Below are positions 36,375-45,772 of a stretch of 64,000 bases of DNA, piece by piece; position 1 is the first letter of the stretch, and each line of letters opens with the position of its first letter. This stretch comes from Desulfonauticus sp. 38_4375 (GTDB lineage Bacteria > Desulfobacterota > Desulfovibrionia > Desulfovibrionales > Desulfonatronovibrionaceae), in NCBI GenBank assembly GCA_001507915.1, contig LGER01000003.1:1-64000 (forward strand). Direction: 5' to 3'. The position numbers and the translations under genes are program-made. The notes beneath the pieces were generated by a model. It was not told the DNA's origin. It made no database searches and saw nothing but the letters and a program-made list of their open reading frames with translations.

Positions 36375-38078
36375 TTAAAGGTTAAGGCCATATTTGAGTA
36401 AGAACCCCATTCCTCCTAGGACATTTTTGGTTTGCTTAAAACCAGCTTTATTTAAAATTAGTTGGGCTTCATAAGACCTTGCCCCAGTATTACATACAAG
36501 CAAAATTTCCTTATCTCTGGGAATTTTATCCAGATTGGCCCTTAAGTTTTCAGCTGGAATATTAAGCCAGCGGTCTCCGTACTTTTCTATCCAGGGTTTG
36601 GCGTTGTCTTCTCCTCTACAGTCAAGCACTATTCCTTGTTTATTCTGTAAGGATTTTTCTAAAAAGGCTTTTACTTCTTCTGGTAAGGCTCCCCTGTTTC
36701 TGTTTTCCAGAATATTTTCTGTGACATTAGCTACCACATTGACTATATCCATGGCAGCAGCATAGGGGGGAGAATAGGCCACTTCTAAGTTGCTTATGTG
36801 CTTCAGGAGGGGGTAAAAAGGCAAAAGACTGGCTACCGCATCTATGCGTGCTTTGAGGCTATCACCATTGGAGCTTATGCCCTGAATGCCCAAAACCCTT
36901 TTGTTCTCTTCTTCAACTACCAGTTCCAAAAGGGTAAGGTCTTTTTCTGGATAAAAATGAGCCTTGTCAAACTGCAGAGCCAGACCGCTTTGGGCCTTAA
37001 AGCCACTTTTTTTCGCCCTTTCCAGGCTTAAACCACTTCCAGCAATGGTCAGGTCAAAGAGTTTTAAAATAAAGGTTCCACAGGCTCCAGCAAAGGTCTG
37101 TTGATAGCCAGCTAAATTGCTTCCTATAACCCTTCCCTGGCGATTGGCCAGAGAGCCTAAGGGAAAGTGGGCGTATTCTTGAGTAATCAGATGTTTTAAG
37201 GCAACAACATCTCCACCCGCATAAATGTTGGGGTCAGAGGTTTGCAGATATTCATTTACTATCACTCCACCCCAGGAAGTAGTTTTCAGGCCTGCTTCTT
37301 TGGCCAGTCTGGAATCTGGAATTACTCCTGTAGCTAAAATAACCAGGTCTGCAGACAGAGTTCTTTTGTTGGTTATAACTTCTTTTACTGATTTTTCTCC
37401 TTTAAATTCAAGTACCTGTTCAGATAAATAGAGGTTTACCCCTTGATCTTGCAGATGTTTTTGAGCTACCTGGGCCAGTTCTGGGCTGATAAAGCCAGGT
37501 AGAATTTGTTGGCTTATTTCTACAATAGAAGTTTCAATTCCCCAGAGGTCAGTTAAAGCATAGGCGATTTCCAGGCCAATAAAACCAGCACCAATAACCA
37601 CGGCCTTTTCCACGCCCTGGGTTATTTTTTCCCTGATTTTAAGGGCCTGGTCTAAACTTTTTACTGCGTAAATGTTTTCTAAGTCTATTCCAGGTAAATT
37701 CAGTTTTCTGGGAAAGGCTCCAGTGGCCAGGACCAGCTTATCATAGGGAAATATCTTTTCCTCTTGGTTTTTATGGTCAAAGGCCAAAACTTTTTTGGAG
37801 TTGCGGTCTATTTTTTGAGCTTCTACTTGAGTGAAGACCTTGACTCCTTTGGCCTGTTCAAAAAAGTTTTCATCTCTTAGCACATGATAGGAAGTGCTTT
37901 GGAGTTCCTTAATATCACTTACTTCGCCAGAAAGATAAAAGGGAATTCCACATCCTCCATAGGAGATGAACCTGTCCTTTTCCAGGATAATCACTTCACT
38001 TTCAGGTTCCAGCCTTTTAAAACGGCAGGCTGCTTTGGGCCCTAAGGCCACTCCTCCAATAATAACTACTCGTTGCAT
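36375..38078 (-). CDS. CoA-disulfide reductase with C-terminal rhodanese domain
   Basis: The 567-aa protein is a FAD/NAD(P)-linked pyridine nucleotide-disulfide oxidoreductase. It has VVIIGGVALGPKAA at the N-terminus and the single active-site cysteine in SYGGCGIPF (Cys43, as in CoADR). AVVIGAGFIGLEIAYAL and IYAGGDVVALKH follow, and the dimerisation domain continues to ~455. The C-terminal rhodanese (~470-567) has active loop CNTGARSYEA. The CoADR-RHD architecture is associated with NAD(P)H-dependent persulfide/polysulfide reduction (Npsr-type), fitting a sulfur-metabolising anaerobe. Confidence 0.88.
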   Translation of the reverse strand: MQRVVIIGGVALGPKAACRFKRLEPESEVIILEKDRFISYGGCGIPFYLSGEVSDIKELQSTSYHVLRDENFFEQAKGVKVFTQVEAQKIDRNSKKVLAFDHKNQEEKIFPYDKLVLATGAFPRKLNLPGIDLENIYAVKSLDQALKIREKITQGVEKAVVIGAGFIGLEIAYALTDLWGIETSIVEISQQILPGFISPELAQVAQKHLQDQGVNLYLSEQVLEFKGEKSVKEVITNKRTLSADLVILATGVIPDSRLAKEAGLKTTSWGGVIVNEYLQTSDPNIYAGGDVVALKHLITQEYAHFPLGSLANRQGRVIGSNLAGYQQTFAGACGTFILKLFDLTIAGSGLSLERAKKSGFKAQSGLALQFDKAHFYPEKDLTLLELVVEEENKRVLGIQGISSNGDSLKARIDAVASLLPFYPLLKHISNLEVAYSPPYAAAMDIVNVVANVTENILENRNRGALPEEVKAFLEKSLQNKQGIVLDCRGEDNAKPWIEKYGDRWLNIPAENLRANLDKIPRDKEILLVCNTGARSYEAQLILNKAGFKQTKNVLGGMGFLLKYGLNL

Positions 38079-38096
38079 CTTTTACCTCTTTTGTTT

Positions 38097-38864
38097 TTAA
38101 GCAATATCTGCAAAGATATCTTCCTCACCCAGGTATGCCTTAATTACTTCTGGATTTTTTTGAACATTTTTGGGTGTATCCTGGATAAAGGGTTTGCCTT
38201 CTATAAGTACCAGTATCTCATCTGATATGGACATGATTATATCCATATCGTGTTCTATTATAAGTAGGGTCAGGTTAAGTTCTTTTTTGAGAAAAGCAAG
38301 TAAATTGGCCAGTTCGTGAGATTCCTGGTTGTTAAGGCCTGCTGCTGGTTCATCTAACAGAAGGAGCCGGGGTTTGCTCATCAAACATCTGGCAATTTCC
38401 AGTTTCCTCTGATGGCCATAAGACAGTTGACTGGGAGAAAGCTTTTCTTTTTCTTTCAAGCCAACCAAATCCAGAAATTCCCTGGCTTGTTTTTGGAGTT
38501 GTTTATATTCCCTGGAATTAAAAACAAATAAATCTTTTAGCTTGGGCCTTATCCAGGAAGCAGCACCCAGAAGTACATTTTCCAGGCAGGTAAGGTCTGG
38601 ATACAGGCTTAAGTTTTGAAAGGTCCTGGTGATACCCAAACGGCTGCGTTTATAGGCAGGGAGGTGGGTTATATCCTGGTTTTGAAAATAGATTTTTCCT
38701 TTACTGACTTTTAAGGTGCCTGAAATGAGGTTAAATAAAGTGGTTTTGCCTGCACCATTGGGACCAATAAGCCCAAAGATAGTATTGGCTTGTAATTCAA
38801 AGGATACTTTTTGAATGGCTTTTACTCCGCCAAAGTGTTTACTTACCTCTTGCAGTTTAAGCAT
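38097..38864 (-). CDS. LivG-type branched-chain ABC transporter ATPase (orphan)
   Basis: The 255-aa protein has Walker A GPNGAGKTT, the LivG-specific GITRTFQNLSLYPDLTCLENV, signature LSYGHQRKLEIARCL, Walker B LLLLDEPAAGLN and switch His in IIEHDMD. It matches LivG (BraF), not LptB. No permease, LivF or binding-protein gene is adjacent, so it probably works with subunits encoded elsewhere or is left from a larger cluster. It heads the operon with CoADR and PaaK-like genes. Confidence 0.85.
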   Translation of the reverse strand: MLKLQEVSKHFGGVKAIQKVSFELQANTIFGLIGPNGAGKTTLFNLISGTLKVSKGKIYFQNQDITHLPAYKRSRLGITRTFQNLSLYPDLTCLENVLLGAASWIRPKLKDLFVFNSREYKQLQKQAREFLDLVGLKEKEKLSPSQLSYGHQRKLEIARCLMSKPRLLLLDEPAAGLNNQESHELANLLAFLKKELNLTLLIIEHDMDIIMSISDEILVLIEGKPFIQDTPKNVQKNPEVIKAYLGEEDIFADIA

Positions 38865-39021
38865 ATGTAGTCCTTATAAATATAAACAATGAGCTTTAAC
38901 TTGCCCAAGTTTTAGGTCTTTGGCAAGTCTTCTAAACCTTGCCAAAAGCTTTTTTTTCAGGCAGAAAAGTAGGGTTTAAGGGACAAAAAATAAAGAACCA
39001 GCAAATCAAGGAGGTAGTCAT

Positions 39022-40281
39022 ATGAGTGATAGCTATGCCAGACTTTTGGAAATTGGTAGACCTGAAAATATAAAAAAGCTTTTTCCCCATAGCAAAGCCC
39101 TTTTGGTAAGTGGCAAGGTCATTGATAGGGCCATGTTAAAAAAAGGTAAGGCCATGACCATTGCGGCTAATTGCCGTAATTACTTTGTTTTAAGAGGGGT
39201 TTTATTGGCTGCCCAAAGGGCCAATGCAGCTATTATTGTGGAAATTGCCAAGTCTGAAAGCAATTACTGCCACATCAATATGTGGAATCTGGCCAGGTTT
39301 GTAGATACTGTGGCCAATGAACTGGGAGTTACCATACCTATAGCTATCCATGCTGATCATTTTACCATCAAAAATGACAAAGACATAGAATTGGCCAGAA
39401 AACAAATTCCTTCTCTTTTTGATTTTGGCATCACTTCTATTGCCATTGATGCTTCACATTTGCCTGATACAGAAAATCTTTTGGCCAACATAGAATTGGC
39501 CAAATATGTACCAGAATGGGCAGGTTATGAAACAGAAGTAGGTGAAATTAAAGGTAAAGAAGGCCTTTCCACTCCTGAGGAAGCCCTATTTTTAATCAAG
39601 GGTTTAAATGCCCATGGTATTTTTCCTGATTGGATTGCTTTAAACAATGGTACCACCCATGGTATTCAGGATAGTGATGCTGGAATTCAGGTGGATTTAA
39701 CTGCCAGGATACACAAGGCCCTGGAGCCTTATAAAATTTCTGGGGCTCAACATGGTACTTCTGGAAACAATTCTGATAGGTTAAGGGAGATTGCAGCCAA
39801 AACTGCTACCACTAAAGCCAATGTAGCTACAGCCTTACAGATGCTAGCCTGGGGAGTTAAAGTGGATGAATATGGCAATGCCGTGCTGGACGAAAACAAG
39901 GAATTGATTAAGGAAGAAGGTAAGGGTTTAAGTGAGGAGCTTTGGCAGGAAATGGTGGCTTATGCCAAAGAAAAGGGCTGGGCTCCTAAAAATTACAAGT
40001 GGTTGAATTTACCCTTTGAAATGAAGTTTTTAAGCGAACCCAGAGAGATAAGGGAGCGTATGACCAAAGCAGTGGAAGAGTTTACCTATGACCTTCTGGT
40101 GAATGTGTTTAATGCCCAGGATACAGCAGATATTGCCAAGGAGCTTCTTTTAGAGGCTGGAAGTGCCAATTTAGGCCCCAAAGCTACTCAAATTGAAAAT
40201 CCAGCAGATTGGACCGTAGAAAAAATAAAGACAATGGAGAATCTGCGCACCCATGCGGGTGATGGAGATTATGACGATTAA
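39022..40281 (+). CDS. class II fructose-bisphosphate aldolase-like protein
   Basis: The 419-aa protein shows a class II aldolase barrel: AIHADHFTIKND with metal-ligand histidines, TSIAIDASHLPD, AGYETEVGEIKGKEG, WIALNNGTTHGIQ and GAQHGTSGNN. It is longer than typical class II enzymes (about 310-360 aa), and the ligand loops differ (IHADH versus LHLDH). It may be a glycolytic/gluconeogenic aldolase of an anaerobe-type subfamily. It has an AAGGAGG site and its own terminator, so it appears monocistronic. Confidence 0.75.
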   Translation: MSDSYARLLEIGRPENIKKLFPHSKALLVSGKVIDRAMLKKGKAMTIAANCRNYFVLRGVLLAAQRANAAIIVEIAKSESNYCHINMWNLARFVDTVANELGVTIPIAIHADHFTIKNDKDIELARKQIPSLFDFGITSIAIDASHLPDTENLLANIELAKYVPEWAGYETEVGEIKGKEGLSTPEEALFLIKGLNAHGIFPDWIALNNGTTHGIQDSDAGIQVDLTARIHKALEPYKISGAQHGTSGNNSDRLREIAAKTATTKANVATALQMLAWGVKVDEYGNAVLDENKELIKEEGKGLSEELWQEMVAYAKEKGWAPKNYKWLNLPFEMKFLSEPREIRERMTKAVEEFTYDLLVNVFNAQDTADIAKELLLEAGSANLGPKATQIENPADWTVEKIKTMENLRTHAGDGDYDD

Positions 40282-40310
40282 AAAAATTAGCCTATAAGCT
40301 AGTTTGATGA

Positions 40311-40340
40311 GGGCAAAGTATTATTACTTTGCCCTTTTTT
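40311..40340 (+). terminator. intrinsic terminator after the aldolase-like gene
   Basis: A perfect 10-bp stem GGGCAAAGTA/TACTTTGCCC with a TTAT loop is followed by six T. Confidence 0.9.
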
Positions 40341-40420
40341 ATTTTTTTTTGATTTAGGTCAAAGCTAAGTTATATTTTTTTACTTAAAAAGAGGCCAACC
40401 CAAAAGGAGGAGGCCTTAAA

Positions 40421-41104
40421 ATGAAGAGAAAAATTATTTTTATTGACGAAGAGCTATGTACAGGTTGTGGGGAATGTATTCCTTCCTGTGCAGAAGGAGC
40501 TTTGCAAATAATAAATGGTAAGGCAAAGGTTGTTTCCGATCGCCTGTGCGATGGCCTGGGTGCTTGTCTAGGGCATTGTCCCACAGGGGCGTTAAAATTA
40601 ATAGAAAGGGAAGCTGAACCCTTTTCCGAAGAGGAAGTAAAGAAAAGGCTTGCAACTAAGTCCTGTCCTTCTACCAAACAGGTATCTGTCAGTAGTGAAG
40701 AGTCCTTTCTTCCCCATTGGCCCATTCAAATCCCCCTGGTTCCCAGCCAGGCTCCTTTTTTTAAATCTGGAGAAGTTTATATTTTTGCTGATTGTGTTCC
40801 CCCGGCCTGGCCAGATTTTTTTAAATTAAATTTAAAAAATAAGGCAGTGCTTTTGGGGTGCCCTAAGCTTAGCAATACAGTTCAGTATCTGGAAAAGTTT
40901 CAGGAGATTATAAGGCACAATGAATTACGCAAAATTACCCTTTTCCAGATGGAAGTTCCCTGTTGTGCTGGCTTACTTGCCTTATTAAAGGAAGCCTTAA
41001 AAAGAGAAAATAAAGAGGTGGAGATAGAAGTAAAAATTATTTCCAGAACAGGCAAAGAAGTACAAACTCCCCTTGAAAAAAAACTCGGACCTACTCCTCT
41101 CTAA
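40421..41104 (+). CDS. 4Fe-4S ferredoxin-domain protein
   Basis: The 227-aa protein has two 4Fe-4S motifs at residues ~16-60: CTGCGECIPSC and CDGLGACLGHCPTGAL. The C-terminal domain (~120-225) has a conserved-looking cysteine pair (EVPCCAGL) and VLLGCPKLSN. This is the single-chain ferredoxin type often annotated as an iron-sulfur-binding protein in anaerobes; the redox partner is unknown. It has a strong AGGAGGAGG site upstream and stands alone before yajC. Confidence 0.85.
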   Translation: MKRKIIFIDEELCTGCGECIPSCAEGALQIINGKAKVVSDRLCDGLGACLGHCPTGALKLIEREAEPFSEEEVKKRLATKSCPSTKQVSVSSEESFLPHWPIQIPLVPSQAPFFKSGEVYIFADCVPPAWPDFFKLNLKNKAVLLGCPKLSNTVQYLEKFQEIIRHNELRKITLFQMEVPCCAGLLALLKEALKRENKEVEIEVKIISRTGKEVQTPLEKKLGPTPL

Positions 41105-41190
41105 ATTTTTAACTGAAAAGGAGTTGACTTTCTGCTTTTAATAGCCCTAAGTAAAAAGACTTTAACTTAGGAAAAAATTTAGGAGGAGTT

Positions 41191-41577
41191 ATGGATTTGG
41201 TAAGTATTGCTTATGCCATGGGCCAAAGTGGGGCTCAAGGTCAACAGGGTAGTCCTTTAGGGGCCTTTTTGCCCTTAATCTTAATGTTTGCTATTTTTTA
41301 CTTTTTGCTTATTCGTCCTCAACAAAAAAAGGCCAAACAACATAGAGAGATGCTGGCTAGTTTGCGCAAGGGTGACAGAGTGATGACTGGTGGTGGCCTG
41401 TATGGTAGGATTGTGGATATTGATGGAGATGTTATTACGATTCAGGTGGCAGATGGAGTGGAATTGCAGGTAAATAGAGGATATATCGCAGGCCTGGCCA
41501 ATCCGGAAAGAAAGGAAGAAAAGGCGCAAAAAAAAAGGCAAAGAGAAAAAGTAGCCAAAATAAAGTTTTTTGGTTAA
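41191..41577 (+). CDS. yajC: Sec translocase auxiliary subunit YajC
   Basis: The 128-aa inner-membrane protein has a single transmembrane helix (about residues 27-46, LPLILMFAIFYFLLIRPQQKK) followed by the YajC cytosolic domain with GDRVMTGGGLYGRIV. The RPQQKK boundary is diagnostic. It precedes secD and secF, with an intrinsic terminator in between. Confidence 0.93.
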   Translation: MDLVSIAYAMGQSGAQGQQGSPLGAFLPLILMFAIFYFLLIRPQQKKAKQHREMLASLRKGDRVMTGGGLYGRIVDIDGDVITIQVADGVELQVNRGYIAGLANPERKEEKAQKKRQREKVAKIKFFG

Positions 41578-41580
41578 GAA

Positions 41581-41609
41581 AGCCTGGTTTTAAAGCCAGG
41601 CTTTTTTTG
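41581..41609 (+). terminator. intrinsic terminator between yajC and secD
   Basis: AGCCTGG/CCAGGCT stem with an 8-nt loop and seven T lies directly after yajC. It would attenuate read-through into secDF. Confidence 0.82.
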
Positions 41610-41638
41610 TTTAAAAACGTTAAAAGGGGTAGAAGTCT

Positions 41639-43237
41639 ATGAGCATGGGGATTAGATGGCGTTTTTTGTTGATTTTAGTAGTGCTTTTATTTGGTATTAT
41701 TTATACTCTTCCTTCTCTTCCTGGAGTAAAAAATTCTTCTTTGGCCCAATTTTTACCTTCCAACCAGATAAACCTGGGACTGGATTTAAAAGGTGGCATC
41801 CATCTTACTCTGGGCGTGGATGTGGAAACTGCCCTGAAAAATTCTTTGATTCAACTGGGAGAAGATATTCGAGAAGAGGCAAGAGATAAAGAAATTTTTA
41901 TTTTAAAACCTCTTTTAACCAAGGAAGGGTTTTTAAGTTTCTCTCTACTTAAGAGCTCTGACCAGGAAAAGTTAGATGATTTATTGCAAAAATACTTTCC
42001 CATGGTGCGAGTAATTAAAAAGGAAAGGTCAGGAGAGCAATTGGTTTATGTTCTGGCCTTTAAAGAAAAGTATAAAGAACAACAAAGCAAAATGATTCTG
42101 GATCAGGCAGTAAAGACCATTCGTAACCGTATAGATCAATTTGGCGTTGCTGAGCCTGATATTAGAAAACAAGCTGACAATAGAATTCAGATTCAACTTC
42201 CTGGTTTAGAAGATCCAGATAGAGCTATCAGGGTGATAGGCAAGACTGCTCATTTGGAATTCATGCTGGTAGATGACAGCGTGGGCTTAGAACAGGTCAA
42301 GCAAAACATTTTACCTCCAGGCAGAAAAATTTATTACTTATATAAAACCTTACCCTCTGGAGAGGAAAGTAAGCAACCCATTGTTTTGATAGATACTCCT
42401 TTGCTAACAGGAGAATACATTACCACTGCCAATGTGGCTTTTGATTCTTTTGGACGTCCTTATGTTTCCCTTTCCTTTAATGCTAGAGGAGCTAAAATCT
42501 TTGAACGCATTACAGGTGAAAATGTAAACAAGAGATTGGCTATTGTTTTAGATGGCAAGGTTTATTCTGCTCCTGTAATTCAAGAAAAAATTATTGGGGG
42601 TAGGGCGAGCATTACAGGTAATTTTAGCACTGATGAAGCTCACGACCTGGCCATTGTCTTAAGAGCTGGCTCTTTGCCTGCTCCAGTCAAGATTTTAGAA
42701 GAAAGAAGTGTTGGGCCTTCTTTGGGACAGGAATCCATTCAAAAAGGTGTCTTTTCTGCCTTGCTGGGTGGTGCTCTGGTGGTAATTTTTATGTTGATTT
42801 ATTATGGCTTTGCAGGATTGATTGCAGATACTGCTCTCATTTTTAACCTGATCTTGATTTTGGCTGGTCTGGCTGCTTTTGGTGCTACCTTAACCCTGCC
42901 TGGTATCGCTGGTATTATTTTAACCATTGGTATGGCTGTAGATGCCAATGTTTTGATTTTTGAGAGGATTAGGGAAGAATTAAGGCAGGGGCTTACTCCC
43001 CGCAAGGCCATAGCAGAAGGGTTTTCCAGAGCAACTCTGACTATTTTAGATGCCAATGTTACTACTGTAATTGCAGCTATTATTCTTTACCAGTTTGGAA
43101 CAGGACCCATTAGAGGTTTTGCTGTAACTCTTACTCTGGGTATTTTGGCATCCATGTTTGCTGCAATTTTTGTGTCCAGGGCTATTTTTGATTGGTGGCT
43201 CTCCAGCAAAGAAGAAGTTAAGACTCTAAATATCTAA
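41639..43237 (+). CDS. secD: protein translocase subunit SecD
   Basis: The 532-aa membrane protein has six predicted helices and the large P1 periplasmic domain: NQINLGLDLKGGIHLTLGVD and RNRIDQFGVAEPDI (about 160-175). AVDANVLIFERIREEL is in the C-terminal membrane part. It uses the proton-motive force to complete protein export with SecF. It begins 10 bp before secF's operon partner and 62 bp after yajC. Confidence 0.95.
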   Translation: MSMGIRWRFLLILVVLLFGIIYTLPSLPGVKNSSLAQFLPSNQINLGLDLKGGIHLTLGVDVETALKNSLIQLGEDIREEARDKEIFILKPLLTKEGFLSFSLLKSSDQEKLDDLLQKYFPMVRVIKKERSGEQLVYVLAFKEKYKEQQSKMILDQAVKTIRNRIDQFGVAEPDIRKQADNRIQIQLPGLEDPDRAIRVIGKTAHLEFMLVDDSVGLEQVKQNILPPGRKIYYLYKTLPSGEESKQPIVLIDTPLLTGEYITTANVAFDSFGRPYVSLSFNARGAKIFERITGENVNKRLAIVLDGKVYSAPVIQEKIIGGRASITGNFSTDEAHDLAIVLRAGSLPAPVKILEERSVGPSLGQESIQKGVFSALLGGALVVIFMLIYYGFAGLIADTALIFNLILILAGLAAFGATLTLPGIAGIILTIGMAVDANVLIFERIREELRQGLTPRKAIAEGFSRATLTILDANVTTVIAAIILYQFGTGPIRGFAVTLTLGILASMFAAIFVSRAIFDWWLSSKEEVKTLNI

Positions 43238-43247
43238 GGGGGCAGAA

Positions 43248-44285
43248 ATGGGGTTACAAATTATTAAGCCAAATACTAACTTTGATTTTATAGGGCTCAG
43301 AAAAATTGCCTTTTTACTTTCAGGAATTTTAATCTTGATTGGTATTATTTCCCTGCTGGTTCAGGGTGGACCCAAGTATGGAATAGATTTTGCCGGTGGA
43401 GTAATTGTTCAGGTTAAATTTTCTAAGAACATAGAAGTAAAAGAAGTCAAAAAGGCTTTAGCCCAGGCCAACCTGCCAGGACTTGTGGTGCAGCGTTTTG
43501 GTTCAGAAGCTGACAATGAATACTTGTTAAGGCTTTCTCTGGGCAAACAAAGTGGTGAAGAGATAAGAAAAGAAGTAAGTGCAGCTTTACAAAAAAATCT
43601 TCCTCAGGATGTATCCTTTGAGATTCAGCGTTTGGAAATGGTTGGACCCAAGGTGGGCTCTGATTTGCGCAACAAGGCTCTGGAAGCTTTGTTCTTTGCT
43701 GTTTTGCTAATTGCCATTTATATTTCTGGCCGTTTTGAGCATAAGTGGGCAATTGCTGTCCTTATGGCTGGAGCTTTGGGATTGGGGGTTTATATTTTAA
43801 AATTATTATCTGTCCCCATAAGCTGGCTTATTGTGGCTGCCATGCTTATAACCTTGTTTTTATGCTGGTATTTAAAACTAAAATACGCATTAGGAGCAGT
43901 AGTAGCTCTAATTCACGATATAACTATTACTGTAGGAATATTTTCTTTACTGGGCAAGGAATTTGATTTAACTATTGTAGCTGCCTTGCTTACAATTGTT
44001 GGTTATTCTTTAAATGATACTATAATTGTTTTTGATAGGATTAGAGAAAATTTAAAAGATAAAAAAGTTTCATCTTTTGCAGAAACTATCAACAAAAGTA
44101 TTAACCAGACCTTAAGCAGAACTATTTTAACCTCTGGTACCACTTTAGTTGCTGTTTTAAGTTTGCTTATTTTTGGTGGTGGAGTAATTCATGATTTTGC
44201 TTTTGCTCTGTTTATTGGTATTCTGGTTGGTACCTATTCTTCTATTTATGTGGCCAGCCCCGTTTTATTGGCCTTTAAAGAGTAA
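43248..44285 (+). CDS. secF: protein translocase subunit SecF
   Basis: The 345-aa membrane protein has KYGIDFAGGVIVQVKF near the N-terminus and the signatures LTIVGYSLNDTIIVFDRIREN and SRTILTSGTTLVAVL. An extra hydrophobic segment in the middle (about 165-205) adds helices beyond the usual six, so the protein is longer than E. coli SecF. It starts 10 nt after secD and ends just before a terminator. Confidence 0.94.
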   Translation: MGLQIIKPNTNFDFIGLRKIAFLLSGILILIGIISLLVQGGPKYGIDFAGGVIVQVKFSKNIEVKEVKKALAQANLPGLVVQRFGSEADNEYLLRLSLGKQSGEEIRKEVSAALQKNLPQDVSFEIQRLEMVGPKVGSDLRNKALEALFFAVLLIAIYISGRFEHKWAIAVLMAGALGLGVYILKLLSVPISWLIVAAMLITLFLCWYLKLKYALGAVVALIHDITITVGIFSLLGKEFDLTIVAALLTIVGYSLNDTIIVFDRIRENLKDKKVSSFAETINKSINQTLSRTILTSGTTLVAVLSLLIFGGGVIHDFAFALFIGILVGTYSSIYVASPVLLAFKE

Positions 44286-44310
44286 TGAAGAAAAGATATA
44301 GATGAATTTT

Positions 44311-44348
44311 AAAAAGTCTCCTCATTCAGAATGGGGAGACTTTTTTTA
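44311..44348 (+). terminator. strong terminator after secF
   Basis: A long stem (AAAAAGTCTCCTCAT/ATGGGGAGACTTTTT, one G-U) is followed by seven T. Confidence 0.88.
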
Positions 44349-44358
44349 TAAATAAAAT

Positions 44359-45225
44359 ATGATTGCAAGCAAAACTTTTAGTAAATTTCAGGGTTATTTT
44401 TTTATTTTATTAGCTGCTACTTTGTGGGGAAGCATTGGACCTCTGGCTAAACTGGCCTTTGCCCAAGGAGTTACCCCCTTAGAAGCTGCCTTTTATCGAG
44501 CCATGTTTGGCTGGTGTTTTTTCTTTGTCCATGCTTTGATTAAGAGAAGTATTAAGATTGAACTTAGAGAACTACCTTTATTTTTTGTTTTTAGTTTTTT
44601 TTGTGTAACCCTGTTTTTCCTTTCTTATCAACTGGCTGTAGCCAGGGTAGGAGCAAGTCTTGCTTCTGTGTTGCTTTATACTGCGCCAGCCTGGGTAATT
44701 GTGTTAGCCAGAGTTTTTTTAGGTGAAAAAATTAGTCCTTTAAAATTAATCGCTCTGGGTTTAACTTTGGTAGGAGTATATCTGATTTCCTTTTCGGGAA
44801 AAGATGTTCAGGTTAAAATTAACTACTTAGGAATTTTTTTTGGGCTTCTTTCTGGATTTACCTATGCTTTATATTATATTTTGGGCAAAAAAATATTAAC
44901 CCACTATAACTCTTTTACTATTTTTACCTATATTTTGCCTTTAGGCTGCTTGCCTTTATTCTTTTTCCTTCCCAGCACACTTCCTTCTAATCAAGCCTTA
45001 TTTACTTTATTTTGTTTGGGATTTGCTACTACTTATCTGGCTTATTTAAGTTATTATCAGGGGCTTAAACAGCTAGAAGCCTCTAAAGCTTCCATGGTAG
45101 CCACTATAGAGCCTGTAGTAGCTTCTTTACTGGCCTTTTTCTTCTGGGGAGAGGTATTAAGCTTTACGGGGTATATGGGAGCTGTATTGATTTTAGTGGC
45201 TGTAGTACTGACCATTAGACTGTAG
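44359..45225 (+). CDS. EamA/DMT-family transporter (RhaT-like)
   Basis: The 288-aa protein has ten predicted helices in two EamA repeats: LLAATLWGSIGPLAKLAFAQG (repeat 1) and LLSGFTYALYYILGKKI (repeat 2). Members export amino acids or other metabolites; substrate here is unknown. The start lies just 11 nt after the secF terminator. Confidence 0.85.
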   Translation: MIASKTFSKFQGYFFILLAATLWGSIGPLAKLAFAQGVTPLEAAFYRAMFGWCFFFVHALIKRSIKIELRELPLFFVFSFFCVTLFFLSYQLAVARVGASLASVLLYTAPAWVIVLARVFLGEKISPLKLIALGLTLVGVYLISFSGKDVQVKINYLGIFFGLLSGFTYALYYILGKKILTHYNSFTIFTYILPLGCLPLFFFLPSTLPSNQALFTLFCLGFATTYLAYLSYYQGLKQLEASKASMVATIEPVVASLLAFFFWGEVLSFTGYMGAVLILVAVVLTIRL

Positions 45226-45772
45226 GGTAGATGAAATTTATTTAGGAGATAAGTAGAGGCAAAAGAAGTATTTAATCGCAAAAAATAATTTTTTTTGTTA
45301 GTGTCATATAATTTTATCACTTAACTTATATTTCATTAACTTACTTAATTTCCAAATTATCCCAAGAAAAATTGTGTGTCAATAAATGTTGAAAAATTAT
45401 TTATACAAAATTTTTAACTTTTTAATTGGTTTATTTTATTAATATTTATTACAGGTTGCTATCTAGATTTCAACATATTTCTAATATATTAGAGCAATTT
45501 TTTGGGGTATATCCAAGAATAAAGCAGTATAAAAATTATAATAAGTTTTTTATTTTACTGATAAATAAATTAAAGAAATATATTTTAAATAGTTATAGAA
45601 TAGACAATAGCAAATACTACAAAAGAAGATATTGAAAATTTTCACAGGACAAAATTACTATTTTACCTGAAAAATTAAAAGATGGTATGATCAATTGAAA
45701 ATATTCGTGAAATTTATTATTTTAAATATCCTCCAGAAATAATGTTACAGGGTCACAAATTCCGCCCCAAGT
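45226..45772. other. gene-poor AT-rich stretch, no convincing gene
   Basis: No supported gene. A 69-codon open frame at 45426-45635 (+) is composed almost entirely of Ile, Tyr, Asn, Lys and Leu, with no ribosome site. Short open patches at 45650-45740 that shift frame (LPEKLKDGM and IREIYYFKYPPEIM) look like decayed coding DNA of unknown origin. The stretch from 45752 to 45800 (near CCGCCCCAAG) is less AT-rich than the DNA to its left and may mark a junction. Confidence 0.5.

Noticed and set aside
38097-38864. ATPase considered as LptB, partner of LptD
   Set aside because: GITRTFQNL, LSYGHQRKLEIARCL and LDEPAAGLN follow LivG; LptB has a different segment (LPQEASIFR-type).
45426-45635. 69-codon open frame on the + strand
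   Set aside because: Dominated by Ile/Tyr/Asn/Lys as expected from AT-rich random DNA, with no ribosome site and no recognisable motif.
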